This document shows positions 16,271 to 24,184 of a stretch of DNA of 64,000 nucleotides, in pieces (the stretch's first letter is position 1; each line of letters opens with the position of its first letter). The position numbers and the translations under genes are program-made. The stretch comes from Yinghuangia sp035454725 (lineage in GTDB: Bacteria; Actinomycetota; Actinomycetes; Streptomycetales; Streptomycetaceae), in assembly GCF_051388935.1 (NCBI RefSeq), contig NZ_JBPKBI010000002.1, forward strand, positions 682,001 to 746,000, read 5' to 3'. Under the pieces are notes generated by a model that had not been told where the DNA came from, ran no database searches, and worked only from the letters and a program-made list of their open reading frames with translations.

Positions 16271-17818
16271 CTAAGCCCGGTTGATGACGCGCGTCGCGCC
16301 CGCGGCGGCTGCGCCGGCGAGGATCCAGCCCAGCATCACCAGCGTGTAGGCCACCCACTGCGCCCAGCCGCCGGGATTCCACGCGGCCTCCTGGCCGAAT
16401 GTGACGACCGGGAGCAGGAGGTCCACCGTGTAGAAGAACGGGTTCCAGTGGGGAGCCTCGTCCGCCTTGACCGGCGTCGGGCTGTCCACTGCGAACGCCG
16501 CGGTGCCTGCGGCGATCAGCGCAGCCAGCCAGGCCAGCGCGCGGGTCGGGCGGTAGCCGTACCCGATCGTGGCGTCCTGCACATGGCCCCAGATACGGCC
16601 GGGAAGCCGAAGTGTTTCGCGGTTGCGGCGCTGCTTGGCGAGCAGGACGGTACGGGCCTCCTCGTCCTGGCCGGACGCGCGGTACGCGGCAGCCAGTTGC
16701 TCGTACGGCTGGGGTTCGTAGTCGGGGGTCGCGTCGGCCAGCCACACGAGTCGTTGGCGCAGGTCCAGCGGACGTTCGGACCGCAGCGCCGCATAGGTCA
16801 TGCCCCCGATCGTGACCCTGTCCGGACCCGTCGGCCAGGTGTCCGGCGTATCGGTCAGCGTCTCCAACCGCGCACCGCGCAGTATCACCCGGCCCCGGGA
16901 ACCCGGGGCCATGTCGAGGCACAGCGTCCTCGCCGTGACGCGCCACATCAGCAGTTCCTCGTCCGGCTCGCGCAGTATCGCGGCGTAGCTGATCACCAAG
17001 GCGTCGCCGAACCGCGCGTCGCTGAAGCGGAACGATCCCGATCCGGCGGGGGAGTCGCTGAGGTGCAGGGTCTGTTCCACGACGAGCCCCGCCGCGTCCA
17101 GGGCCAGGTGCCGGAAACCGCGCGCATCCATGCCCGGCAGCGCGTCGAGCCGGGCCCGGTAGAACGTCACGCGACCGCCGACCCGCGCACTGCGGAGATT
17201 GACGACGCCGATGGAGCGGAACGGTCCGTTCGCGCTGAGGTCGCGGTTGACGACCATGCCGTCCGCGGCGATCGCCTGGCCGTCGGCCGACGGCGCCACC
17301 CGCGAGCCGTTCAGTGTCAGGTCCGTCTCGATCGCCGCGTCGCTCAGCACGATCCCGCGCTCGACCCGGCACATGGTCACCGACAACTCGCCGTCGACGC
17401 GGACGCGACGCGCCCGGACCGCCACCGTGGTGCAGCCGATCAAGCGAAACGTGCCGGTCACGGCGTCGTTGAGGAGGACACGTCCCTCGAACCGGCAGCC
17501 GCGCAGCTCCACGTACGCCTCGACGCGCGCTCCGCGCAGGTTCAGGTCGCCGACCACGCGGGCGCCGGCCAGGTCGAGTGCCGCGGTGCGCCCCGGAGCC
17601 GGCTCGGGGCCGCCGACCAGCAGCCTGGCCAGGACTTCGGCGCGGACGGTCCGCTCCGGACCCCAATCGGCGCCCTCGTCATCGTCAGGAACAGGCCCCC
17701 GATGGGACGAGGGCCCGGACGCGGCCCCGCCGAGCACACACCGCACGCCGTGCCGGTACGCGTCCCACACCTGGCGCTCCGCCGCGCTGAGATCGTCTGG
17801 AAACTGGTATTCGGCCAC
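16271..17818 (-). CDS. Pentapeptide-like beta-helix membrane-associated protein
   Basis: A 515-residue protein with GTG start. Residues about 75-330 form irregular repeats of small, hydrophobic and charged residues (LNLRGARVEAYVELRGCRFE) like a pentapeptide-repeat or beta-helix fold. The last 110 residues hold two or three hydrophobic segments (about 435-452, 465-480, 490-510), so the C-terminus is membrane-anchored. Streptomyces genomes often annotate such proteins as membrane-associated oxidoreductases, but I see no cofactor motif to support an enzyme. It stands alone at the edge of an accessory patch. The function is unknown. Confidence 0.7.
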   Translation of the reverse strand: MAEYQFPDDLSAAERQVWDAYRHGVRCVLGGAASGPSSHRGPVPDDDEGADWGPERTVRAEVLARLLVGGPEPAPGRTAALDLAGARVVGDLNLRGARVEAYVELRGCRFEGRVLLNDAVTGTFRLIGCTTVAVRARRVRVDGELSVTMCRVERGIVLSDAAIETDLTLNGSRVAPSADGQAIAADGMVVNRDLSANGPFRSIGVVNLRSARVGGRVTFYRARLDALPGMDARGFRHLALDAAGLVVEQTLHLSDSPAGSGSFRFSDARFGDALVISYAAILREPDEELLMWRVTARTLCLDMAPGSRGRVILRGARLETLTDTPDTWPTGPDRVTIGGMTYAALRSERPLDLRQRLVWLADATPDYEPQPYEQLAAAYRASGQDEEARTVLLAKQRRNRETLRLPGRIWGHVQDATIGYGYRPTRALAWLAALIAAGTAAFAVDSPTPVKADEAPHWNPFFYTVDLLLPVVTFGQEAAWNPGGWAQWVAYTLVMLGWILAGAAAAGATRVINRA

Positions 17819-17903
17819 GTCAGTCCCCCCGCAGGCCCGGCGTTGATCAGTATTGCGCTCAACGGCACCTCATTGTGGTGGGTGTCTCAGTGCCTCGGCG
17901 GCA

Positions 17904-18146
17904 CTACGGCCACTCGCGGGGATCGGGCATGAGCCGCGCCATGGCCCGTAGCGCGGCACGCAGGTCGGCGGCGATGTCGCATGGATCGGTGCGGTTGCAC
18001 CGCGAGCAGAGGTCGCGGTGTCGGTCGATTTCGCTGCCGACGTGCTTCAAACAGACGTAATACGCGCAGCCTGGTCCGGACGCTCCACCGTGCACGCCCG
18101 CAAGGACCAGGGCCGACGTGGCACCGCACTTGATACAGCGCATCAT
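17904..18146 (-). CDS. Small cysteine-rich protein, probable zinc binder
   Basis: An 80-residue protein starting MMRCIKCG. Cysteines are arranged as CIKC, then CAYYVCLKH, then CSRCNRTDPC, which suggests one or two zinc sites. The ATG overlaps the TGA of the upstream gene by four bases (ATGA), so the pair is translationally coupled. Pairs like this next to short GntR genes are common accessory cassettes in Streptomyces, in my recollection, without known function. Confidence 0.65.
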   Translation of the reverse strand: MMRCIKCGATSALVLAGVHGGASGPGCAYYVCLKHVGSEIDRHRDLCSRCNRTDPCDIAADLRAALRAMARLMPDPREWP

Positions 18147-18400
18147 GCCGCGACCGCCTCGAAGTCCAGGCCGTATGTCGCCAACAGAAGGGCTGTGCGC
18201 CTTTCGCGCTGCCGACGAGTTTCCTGCTCGTGTTCCCACGCGGCGTAGTAAGGGCGGACTCGGCACGGTTGCGGCGCAGGTCCGGTGGCCGGCGCGGGTG
18301 CGTGAGGTGTGGGCAAGGGCGGTTGCGGGGTCGCTGTTGCACGGTGTTTGCCATGTCCGGGCAGAAGGCGGGACAGCAAGCAGACAAGTAGGGTCCTCAT
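18143..18400 (-). CDS. Small hypothetical protein coupled to the zinc-binder gene
   Basis: An 85-residue protein starting MRTLLVCLLSRLLPGHG. The N-terminus is hydrophobic and then basic, the middle is Pro/Ala-rich, and the C-terminus has the segment RRQRERRTALLLATYGLDFE, which recurs in small streptomycete proteins. It overlaps the next gene by ATGA. It is divergent from the mini-GntR gene at 18554. No function can be assigned. Confidence 0.6.
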   Translation of the reverse strand: MRTLLVCLLSRLLPGHGKHRATATPQPPLPTPHAPAPATGPAPQPCRVRPYYAAWEHEQETRRQRERRTALLLATYGLDFEAVAA

Positions 18401-18429
18401 GTTGGCGCTCCTTTGCAGCGTCGACCGCG

Positions 18430-18464
18430 CCCCGGGGCAGTTAGCGGCTGCCGCCGGGGTTTTT
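18430..18464 (+). terminator. Intrinsic terminator or attenuator between divergent genes
   Basis: On the plus strand CCCCGG-GGCAG-ttagcgg-CTGCC-g-CCGGGG is followed by TTTTT, a strong rho-independent terminator. No rightward gene ends before it. It could stop antisense reads into the divergent genes or act as an attenuator in the leader of the GntR gene at 18554. Confidence 0.6.
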
Positions 18465-18553
18465 CGTCCTGCTATCCACTATAGCCAGCTACATACCGCC
18501 GCATGGTGCTACCCAATGCGGCAGTGCGCGATATGCCGCCTTACTTTCGGCCT

Positions 18554-18790
18554 ATGAGTGAGATCGGGTACGTCTATATGCGCGTAGCCAATGCTGTCGA
18601 AGAAGAGATCAAGTCCGGTCGGTTGCCCCTCGGCGCGCGTTTGCCCAACGAGCGAGAGATGGGCGTGCAGCACGGGGTCGCCCCGGGAACAGCACGCCGG
18701 GCAGTTGCAGAGCTGCGTGCGCGCGGACTCGTCACCACATTGCCCAACAAGGGAACCTTCGTCGTGGCGCAACCGGCTGATGAAGCTTGA
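18554..18790 (+). CDS. Mini-GntR DNA-binding protein 1 (wHTH only)
   Basis: A 78-residue protein made only of a GntR-type winged helix: EEIKSGRLPLGARLPNERE for the first helices and the wing GLVTTLPNKGTFVV at the end. It lacks any effector-binding C-terminal domain. The ATG at 18554 has no good ribosome binding site. The last 11 bases overlap the next mini-GntR gene. In conjugative-element and accessory contexts of actinobacteria such short GntR proteins are frequent. Confidence 0.75.
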   Translation: MSEIGYVYMRVANAVEEEIKSGRLPLGARLPNEREMGVQHGVAPGTARRAVAELRARGLVTTLPNKGTFVVAQPADEA

Positions 18791-19040
18791 CCGCACCCGC
18801 CCGTTGTGGCGCCAAATCGCAGCGGAGATCATCCGGCGGATCGAGGTCGGCACCTACCCGCCTGGAAGTCGCGTGCCGTCCACGCTGGAAATCGCCCAAG
18901 AGTTCGGCGTCGTCAATGCGACCGCGGCGAAGGCCATGCGGTATGTGCGCGAGGAAGGGTGGACGCGCGGCGAGGTCGGGTTGGGAACCTTCGTCCTGGA
19001 GCAGCCACCCGGGAGTCAGCCGAACGGGCAAACCACGTAA
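18780..19040 (+). CDS. Mini-GntR DNA-binding protein 2 (wHTH only)
   Basis: An 86-residue GntR-type winged helix starting MKLDRTRPLWRQIAAEII, with IEVGTYPPGSRVPSTLEIAQ and the wing RGEVGLGTFVLEQPPG. It overlaps the previous gene by 11 bp in a different frame, so the two are co-translated. The two proteins are divergent paralogues and could pair as a heterodimer. It ends 83 nt before hisD. Confidence 0.75.
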   Translation: MKLDRTRPLWRQIAAEIIRRIEVGTYPPGSRVPSTLEIAQEFGVVNATAAKAMRYVREEGWTRGEVGLGTFVLEQPPGSQPNGQTT

Positions 19041-19111
19041 ATGGACGGTCGACTCGGCGGCGGCCGTGTCTCACGAACCGACACGCGGGAACCCCTGCCT
19101 CGGGCCCTCCC

Positions 19112-19123
19112 TACACTGGTCGG
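19112..19123 (+). promoter_or_regulatory. Probable -10 element for leaderless his operon
   Basis: TACACT at 19112-19117 is a near-consensus -10 hexamer that ends 6 nt before the hisD GTG at 19124. Transcription should start at or next to the G of the start codon. No ribosome binding site lies before the GTG. No leader peptide or histidine-codon attenuator is seen. Confidence 0.6.
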
Positions 19124-20452
19124 GTGATCTCCCGTATCGATCTGCGCGGCCCCGCCGGTCGGGCTGTCCTGGACAGTCCCGCGGCGCTGCGCGACGTGAT
19201 GCCCCGTGCCGAGTTCGATGTCGAGGCGGCCTTGGAGAAGGTCCGTCCGATTTGCGACGACGTACGCCATCGCGGGGTCGAGGCGCTCATCGAGCTGGGC
19301 GAGCGCTTCGACGGGGTGCGGCTGACCGACATCCGGGTGCCGGGCGAGGCGATTTCGCGGGCGCTCGACGAGCTGGACCCTAAGGTGCGGGCGGCGCTTG
19401 AGGAGACGATCCGCCGAGCGCGGATCGTGCACCGCGACCAGCGGCGTACGGACGTGACCACGCAGGTCGCCGACGGCGGCACGGTCACCGAGCGGTGGGT
19501 TCCGGTGGAACGCGTCGGGCTGTACGTGCCGGGTGGGCTGGCGGTGTATCCGTCGTCGGTGGTCATGAACGTCGTGCCTGCGCAGGAAGCCGGTGTCGGC
19601 TCGCTCGCGGTCGCGTCGCCGCCGCAGAAGGCCTTCGGCGGGCTGCCGCACCCGACGATTCTGGCCGCGTGCGCACTGCTCGGCGTCGACGAGGTCTACG
19701 CGGTCGGCGGCGCCCAGGCGGTTGCGATGTTCGCGTACGGCGCGGGCCCCTGTGAGCCGGTCAGCATGGTCACCGGGCCGGGCAACATCTACGTGGCGTC
19801 CGCGAAACGCCTGCTCAAGGGTCGCATCGGCATCGACTCCGAGGCCGGCCCCACCGAGATCGCGGTGCTTGCCGACGCGACTGCCGACCCCGTGCACGTC
19901 GCCGCCGACCTGATCAGCCAGGCCGAGCACGACACCCTCGCCGCTTCCGTGTTGGTCACCGACTCGGTCGAGCTGGCCGAGGCGGTCGAGGCGGAGCTGA
20001 AGGCACAGGTCGCCGCGACGAAGCACGTCAAGCGGGTCCAGGCCGCGCTCGGCGGACGCCAGTCGGGCATCGTGCTGGTCGACTCGGTGGACGACGGCCT
20101 CAAGGTGGTCGACGCGTACGCCGCCGAACACCTGGAGATCCAGACCGCCGACGCCGCCGCGGTTGCCGCCCGGGTGCGCAATGCGGGCGCAATCTTCGTC
20201 GGCCCGTGGGCGCCGGTCTCGCTCGGCGACTACTGCGCGGGCTCCAACCACGTGCTGCCCACCGGCGGTTGCGCGTGCCACAGCTCGGGTCTGTCGGTGC
20301 AGTCGTTCCTGCGCGGCATCCACGTCGTCGACTACAGCGAACGCGCGCTCGCCGAGGTCGCGCACCACGTCGTGACGCTCGCGGAGGCGGAGGATCTGCC
20401 GGGCCACGGCGCGGCGATCAAGGCGAGGTTCGGATGGGCGGTCCCCGAGTGA
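19124..20452 (+). CDS. hisD: Histidinol dehydrogenase
   Basis: Catalyses the last two steps of histidine synthesis, the NAD-dependent oxidation of L-histidinol to L-histidine. The 442-residue product has the family segments GLYVPGGLAVYPSSVVMN, TGPGNIYVASAKR and AGPTEIAVLAD, the zinc region LISQAEHD and the active-site stretch NHVLPTGGCACHSSGLSV. The length is typical. The GTG start is chosen because a -10 hexamer lies 6 nt upstream and the N-terminus MISRIDLRG fits homologues. It overlaps hisC by four bases (GTGA) and opens the his operon. Confidence 0.97.
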   Translation: MISRIDLRGPAGRAVLDSPAALRDVMPRAEFDVEAALEKVRPICDDVRHRGVEALIELGERFDGVRLTDIRVPGEAISRALDELDPKVRAALEETIRRARIVHRDQRRTDVTTQVADGGTVTERWVPVERVGLYVPGGLAVYPSSVVMNVVPAQEAGVGSLAVASPPQKAFGGLPHPTILAACALLGVDEVYAVGGAQAVAMFAYGAGPCEPVSMVTGPGNIYVASAKRLLKGRIGIDSEAGPTEIAVLADATADPVHVAADLISQAEHDTLAASVLVTDSVELAEAVEAELKAQVAATKHVKRVQAALGGRQSGIVLVDSVDDGLKVVDAYAAEHLEIQTADAAAVAARVRNAGAIFVGPWAPVSLGDYCAGSNHVLPTGGCACHSSGLSVQSFLRGIHVVDYSERALAEVAHHVVTLAEAEDLPGHGAAIKARFGWAVPE

Positions 20453-21555
20453 GCAACCCGATCGACGCGTTGCCGATCCGCGACGAGCTTCGCGGGCAAT
20501 CGCCTTATGGCGCACCGCAGTTGGATGTGCCAGTCAGGCTCAACACCAACGAGAACCCGTACCCGCTGCCGGACGCCTTGGTCGCCCGCATCGCCGAGCG
20601 CGTCGCGGACGCCGCCCGGCACCTCAACCGTTACCCGGACCGGGACGCGGTCGAGTTGCGGACCAAGCTCGCCGAATACCTCACGCGGACAAGCGGGTTC
20701 GAGCTGACCACGCGTCAGGTCTGGGCCGCCAACGGCTCCAACGAGGTTCTCCAGCAACTCCTCCAGGCCTTCGGCGGCCCCGGCCGCAGCGCGCTCGGCT
20801 TCGACCCGTCGTACTCGATGCACGCGCTGATCGCGCGTGGCACCGGGACCGCGTGGATCTCCGGCACACGCCGCGACGACTACGCGATCGAACTCGACCA
20901 CGCCCTCGCACAGATCGCCGAACACCGGCCGCACGTCGTCTTCCTGTGCTCGCCGAACAACCCGACCGGCACCGCACTTGAGGGCTCCGTGGTCGAGGCG
21001 GTGTACGACGCCGCCCAGACCGCTCGGCCGTCGCTGGTCGTCGTCGACGAGGCGTACGTCGAGTTCTCGCACCGCTCCTCGCTGCTCGGACTCCTCGACG
21101 GTCGTCCCAACCTCGTCGTCTCGCGCACGATGTCGAAGGCGTTCGGCGCGGCCGGACTGCGGCTGGGCTACCTCGCCGCAGACCCCGCGGTGGTGGACGC
21201 GGTGCAGTTGGTGCGGCTGCCGTACCACCTTTCGTCGGTCACCCAGGCCACCGCGCTGGCGTGCCTGGAGCACACCGACACGCTGCTCGGCTACGTCGCC
21301 GAACTCAAGCGCCAGCGCGACCGGATCGTCGCCGAGCTCACCGGAATGGGCTGCGAGGTCACCGCGTCGGACGCGAACTTCGTGCAGTTCGGGCGGTTCG
21401 CGGACACCCGCGCGGTGTGGCAGGCGCTCCTCGACCGCGGCGTGCTGGTCCGCGACAACGGCGTGCCCGGCATGCTGCGGGTCACCGCCGGTACCGAGGA
21501 GGAGAACGCCGCGTTCCTCGACGCGATGCGCGCAGTACTGAAGGAGATCACCTGA
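20449..21555 (+). CDS. hisC: Histidinol-phosphate aminotransferase
   Basis: A PLP-dependent class II aminotransferase acting on imidazole-acetol phosphate and glutamate. The 368 residues include LNTNENPYPLP near the N-terminus, the cofactor-binding segment SPNNPTGT, DEAYVEF and the Schiff-base lysine Lys230 in SRTMSKAFGAAG. GTG 20449 overlaps the hisD stop and gives the expected N-terminus (VSNPIDALPIRDELRG). An ATG 15 bases upstream is a possible alternative. It is coupled to hisB by a TGATG overlap. Confidence 0.96.
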   Translation: MSNPIDALPIRDELRGQSPYGAPQLDVPVRLNTNENPYPLPDALVARIAERVADAARHLNRYPDRDAVELRTKLAEYLTRTSGFELTTRQVWAANGSNEVLQQLLQAFGGPGRSALGFDPSYSMHALIARGTGTAWISGTRRDDYAIELDHALAQIAEHRPHVVFLCSPNNPTGTALEGSVVEAVYDAAQTARPSLVVVDEAYVEFSHRSSLLGLLDGRPNLVVSRTMSKAFGAAGLRLGYLAADPAVVDAVQLVRLPYHLSSVTQATALACLEHTDTLLGYVAELKRQRDRIVAELTGMGCEVTASDANFVQFGRFADTRAVWQALLDRGVLVRDNGVPGMLRVTAGTEEENAAFLDAMRAVLKEIT

Positions 21556-22151
21556 TGGCCCGCACCGGCCGCGTCGAACGCGCCACCAAGGAGACGTCCG
21601 TCCTCGTCGAGGTCGACCTCGACGGCACCGGCCGCGTCGACGTCGCCACCGGCGTCGGCTTCTTCGACCACATGCTCGACCAGCTCGGCAAGCACGGTCT
21701 GTTCGACCTGACCGTCAAGACCGACGGCGACCTGCACATCGACGCGCACCACACCATCGAGGACACCTCCCTCGCCCTCGGCGCTGCGTTCCGGCAGGCG
21801 CTCGGCGACAAGGCCGGCATCCGCCGCTTCGCGAACGCCTCCGTGCCGCTCGACGAGGCGCTCGCCCAGGTCACCGTCGACCTGTCCGGCCGCCCCTACC
21901 TCGTACACAGCGAACCCGACGGCATGGCCCCGATGATCGGCCCGGAGTACGACACCACCCTGACCCGGCACATCTTCGAGTCGTTCGTCGCCCAGGCCCA
22001 CATCTGCCTGCACGTCCACGTGCCGTACGGCCGCAACGCCCACCACATCGTCGAAGCCCAGTTCAAGGCCCTCGCCCGCGCCCTCTCCGACGCCTGCGCC
22101 CTCGACCCCCGCCGCGCCGGCGTCATCCCCTCCACGAAGGGCGCGCTCTAG
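21555..22151 (+). CDS. hisB: Imidazoleglycerol-phosphate dehydratase
   Basis: Monofunctional IGP dehydratase, 198 residues, without the histidinol-phosphatase domain found in enterobacteria. The metal-binding histidine motifs are present: GFFDHMLDQLGKHG at about 35-48, DAHHTIEDTS at 63-72 and NAHHIVEAQFKA in the C-terminal half. The ATG overlaps the hisC stop by one base. Two tiny genes separate it from hisH. Confidence 0.97.
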   Translation: MARTGRVERATKETSVLVEVDLDGTGRVDVATGVGFFDHMLDQLGKHGLFDLTVKTDGDLHIDAHHTIEDTSLALGAAFRQALGDKAGIRRFANASVPLDEALAQVTVDLSGRPYLVHSEPDGMAPMIGPEYDTTLTRHIFESFVAQAHICLHVHVPYGRNAHHIVEAQFKALARALSDACALDPRRAGVIPSTKGAL

Positions 22152-22153
22152 CG

Positions 22154-22234
22154 ATGGGCCAGACCTACCGGCACGTGTTCGTGCGCGTCGAGCCCGTCGC
22201 GCTGCCTGCGGCTGTGGAAGGTGCCGTTTCGTGA
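22154..22234 (+). CDS. 26-codon ORF between hisB and the small membrane protein
   Basis: ATG two bases after the hisB stop, reading MGQTYRHVFVRVEPVALPA and ending in TGA at 22232-22234. That stop overlaps the GTG of the next gene as GTGA. Its main role may be to keep ribosomes engaged from hisB into the next gene. The peptide itself is not recognised, and there is no own ribosome binding site. Confidence 0.3.
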   Translation: MGQTYRHVFVRVEPVALPAAVEGAVS

Positions 22235-22383
22235 GTACCGGAACCGTTGTCCTCATCGCGTTCGGGTTGTTCCTGATCGGCGGGGTCGTCTCCTTTGTGA
22301 AGCAGGGGATGCCGAAAGGGGTCATCGTTCTGCTCGGGCTGTGCGGGGCGATGTCGTTGGCTGCCGGGTTGTTGCGGATCTAG
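22231..22383 (+). CDS. Small membrane protein of the his operon
   Basis: A 50-residue protein starting at GTG 22231. Two hydrophobic helices (residues about 5-22 and 31-48) flank a short basic loop, KQGMPKG. A similar two-helix peptide occurs between hisB and hisH in Streptomyces, in my recollection, so the position is conserved. It is coupled by GTGA to the 26-codon ORF and ends 15 nt before hisH. The function is unknown; it may be linked to the his operon only by position. Confidence 0.65.
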   Translation: MSTGTVVLIAFGLFLIGGVVSFVKQGMPKGVIVLLGLCGAMSLAAGLLRI

Positions 22384-22398
22384 GGGCGGGGGAGCGTT

Positions 22399-23025
22399 GT
22401 GAAGAAGGTCGTCATCCTCGACTACGGGTCGGGGAACCTGCGGTCGGCCGAGCGCGCCGTCGCGCGGCTCGGGGTCGAGGTCGAGGTCACCGCGGAGTAC
22501 GAGAAGGCGCTGAACGCGGACGGGCTTGTCGTCCCCGGGGTCGGGGCGTTCGCGGCATGCATGGGTGGGCTCAAGTCGGTGCGCGGCGAGCGCATCATCG
22601 ACCGGCGGCTCGCCGGAGGGCAGCCGGTGCTCGGGATCTGTGTGGGCATGCAGATCCTGTTCGAACGCGGTGTCGAACACGGTGTCGAGACCGCGGGCTG
22701 CGACGAGTGGCCCGGGACCGTCGAGCGCCTGAACGCGCCGGTCGTTCCGCACATGGGCTGGAACACCGTCGACGCGCCCGAGGACACCGTGCTGTTCCAG
22801 GGCCTCGGCGGCGCGCGCTTCTACTTCGTGCACTCCTACGGCGTCCAGAAATGGGAGATGCCGCCCTCCGACGTCCTCGAACCGCCGATGGTCAGTTGGA
22901 CCACACACGGGACGCCGTTCGTCTCCGCCGTCGAGAACGGCTACCTGACGGCGACTCAGTTCCACCCCGAGAAGTCCGGCGACGCCGGGGCCGAGATGCT
23001 CCGCAACTGGCTGGCCACCCTCTGA
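22399..23025 (+). CDS. hisH: Imidazole glycerol phosphate synthase, glutaminase subunit
   Basis: The class I glutamine amidotransferase that feeds ammonia to HisF. The 208 residues include the PGVGAF oxyanion-strand motif, the nucleophile Cys81 in GICVGMQ and the His189/Glu191 pair in QFHPEKSG. GTG at 22399 follows a GGGGGAG sequence. It works as a heterodimer with HisF, encoded about 1.2 kb downstream. Confidence 0.97.
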   Translation: MKKVVILDYGSGNLRSAERAVARLGVEVEVTAEYEKALNADGLVVPGVGAFAACMGGLKSVRGERIIDRRLAGGQPVLGICVGMQILFERGVEHGVETAGCDEWPGTVERLNAPVVPHMGWNTVDAPEDTVLFQGLGGARFYFVHSYGVQKWEMPPSDVLEPPMVSWTTHGTPFVSAVENGYLTATQFHPEKSGDAGAEMLRNWLATL

Positions 23026-23048
23026 CACCTCAAAGGACCTTTGCGAAC

Positions 23049-23789
23049 ATGAGCGAGACCCCCGTGCGCCGCCTGGAACTGCTGCCCGCCGTCGACGTCG
23101 CCGACGGCCAGGCCGTCCGCCTCGTGCAGGGCGAGGCCGGCTCGGAGACCTCGTACGGCGACCCGCTGGCCGCCGCCCTGGCGTGGCAGAACGCGGGCGC
23201 CGAGTGGATCCACCTCGTCGACCTGGACGCCGCGTTCGGACGCGGCAGCAACCGCGACCTGCTCAGCGAGGTCGTCGGCAAGCTGGACGTCAAGGTGGAG
23301 ATGTCCGGCGGCATCCGCGACGACGCCTCCCTCGAAGCGGCCCTCGCGACCGGCTGCCGCCGCGTGAACCTCGGTACCGCCGCGCTGGAGTCGCCCGACT
23401 GGGTCCGTTCGGCGATCGCCCGGCACGGCGACAAGATCGCGGTCGGCCTCGACGTGCGCGGCACCACGCTCGCCGGCCGCGGCTGGACCCGCGAAGGCGG
23501 CGAGCTGTTCGAGACGCTCGCCCGCCTGGACGCGGACGGCTGCGCGCGGTACGTCGTCACCGACGTCAAGAAGGACGGCACCCTCACCGGCCCCAACCTG
23601 CAACTGCTGCGCGACGTCTGCGCCGCGACCGACCGCCCGGTGGTCGCCAGCGGCGGGGTGTCCTCGCTCGACGACCTGCGCGCCATCGCCGAGTTGGTGC
23701 CGGTGGGTGTCGAGGGGGCCATCGTGGGCAAGGCCCTGTACGCACAGGCGTTCACCCTCGAAGAGGCCTTGGAGGCGGTGTCCCGATGA
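23049..23789 (+). CDS. priA: Bifunctional phosphoribosyl isomerase PriA (HisA/TrpF)
   Basis: A (beta/alpha)8-barrel isomerase of 246 residues. It shows LLPAVDVADGQAVRL with Asp16, the half-barrel phosphate motif SGGIRD at 86-91 and the catalytic region TDVKKDGTLTGPN at 171-183. In actinobacteria this enzyme handles both ProFAR (histidine) and phosphoribosyl-anthranilate (tryptophan). The absence of trpF among the trp genes of this window is consistent with that. ATG at 23049 is preceded by AAAGGA. It overlaps the ridA-like gene by ATGA. Confidence 0.93.
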   Translation: MSETPVRRLELLPAVDVADGQAVRLVQGEAGSETSYGDPLAAALAWQNAGAEWIHLVDLDAAFGRGSNRDLLSEVVGKLDVKVEMSGGIRDDASLEAALATGCRRVNLGTAALESPDWVRSAIARHGDKIAVGLDVRGTTLAGRGWTREGGELFETLARLDADGCARYVVTDVKKDGTLTGPNLQLLRDVCAATDRPVVASGGVSSLDDLRAIAELVPVGVEGAIVGKALYAQAFTLEEALEAVSR

Positions 23790-24184
23790 CGGCGGACGGG
23801 GTGCAACGGGTTTCCTCCGGGGGCCAGTGGGAGGAAGCGTTCGGCTACTCGCGCGCGATCGCCGTCGGTGACTTCGTCTTCGTGTCCGGCTGCACCGGCT
23901 TCGTCGAGGGGGTCCTCGTCGGCGAAGGCAACCCCTTCGAGCAGGCGCAAGCCGCGTTCGGGATCGCCGAGCAGGCACTCGGGGAGCTCGGCCTGACCCG
24001 CGACGACGTCGTGCGCACCCGCATGTACATCACGCACAAGCGTGACGCGGACTCGGTGGGCCGCGCGCACAAGGAGTTCTTCGACGAGGTGCGGCCCGCC
24101 GCGACCATGGTCGTGGTGTCCGCCCTGATCGACTCGCGCATGCTCGTCGAGGTCGAGGTCGAGGCGTATCGGGGGGCGAAATGA
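23786..24184 (+). CDS. RidA family protein
   Basis: A 132-residue YjgF/YER057c/UK114 family member, related to enamine/imine deaminases that clear reactive 2-aminoacrylate-type intermediates. Family traits are GDFVFVSGCTGF, the internal helix GIAEQALGELG and the C-terminal RPAATMVVVSALIDSRMLVEVEVEA. It overlaps priA (ATGA) and hisF (ATGA) and is therefore an integral operon member. The conserved RidA arginine cannot be assigned with certainty (SALIDSRMLVEVE contains a candidate). Confidence 0.88.
   Translation: MTADGVQRVSSGGQWEEAFGYSRAIAVGDFVFVSGCTGFVEGVLVGEGNPFEQAQAAFGIAEQALGELGLTRDDVVRTRMYITHKRDADSVGRAHKEFFDEVRPAATMVVVSALIDSRMLVEVEVEAYRGAK

Noticed and set aside
16271..17818. Oxidoreductase function for the pentapeptide-like membrane protein
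   Set aside because: No dinucleotide, haem or metal motif was found, and the usual annotation seems to be inherited.
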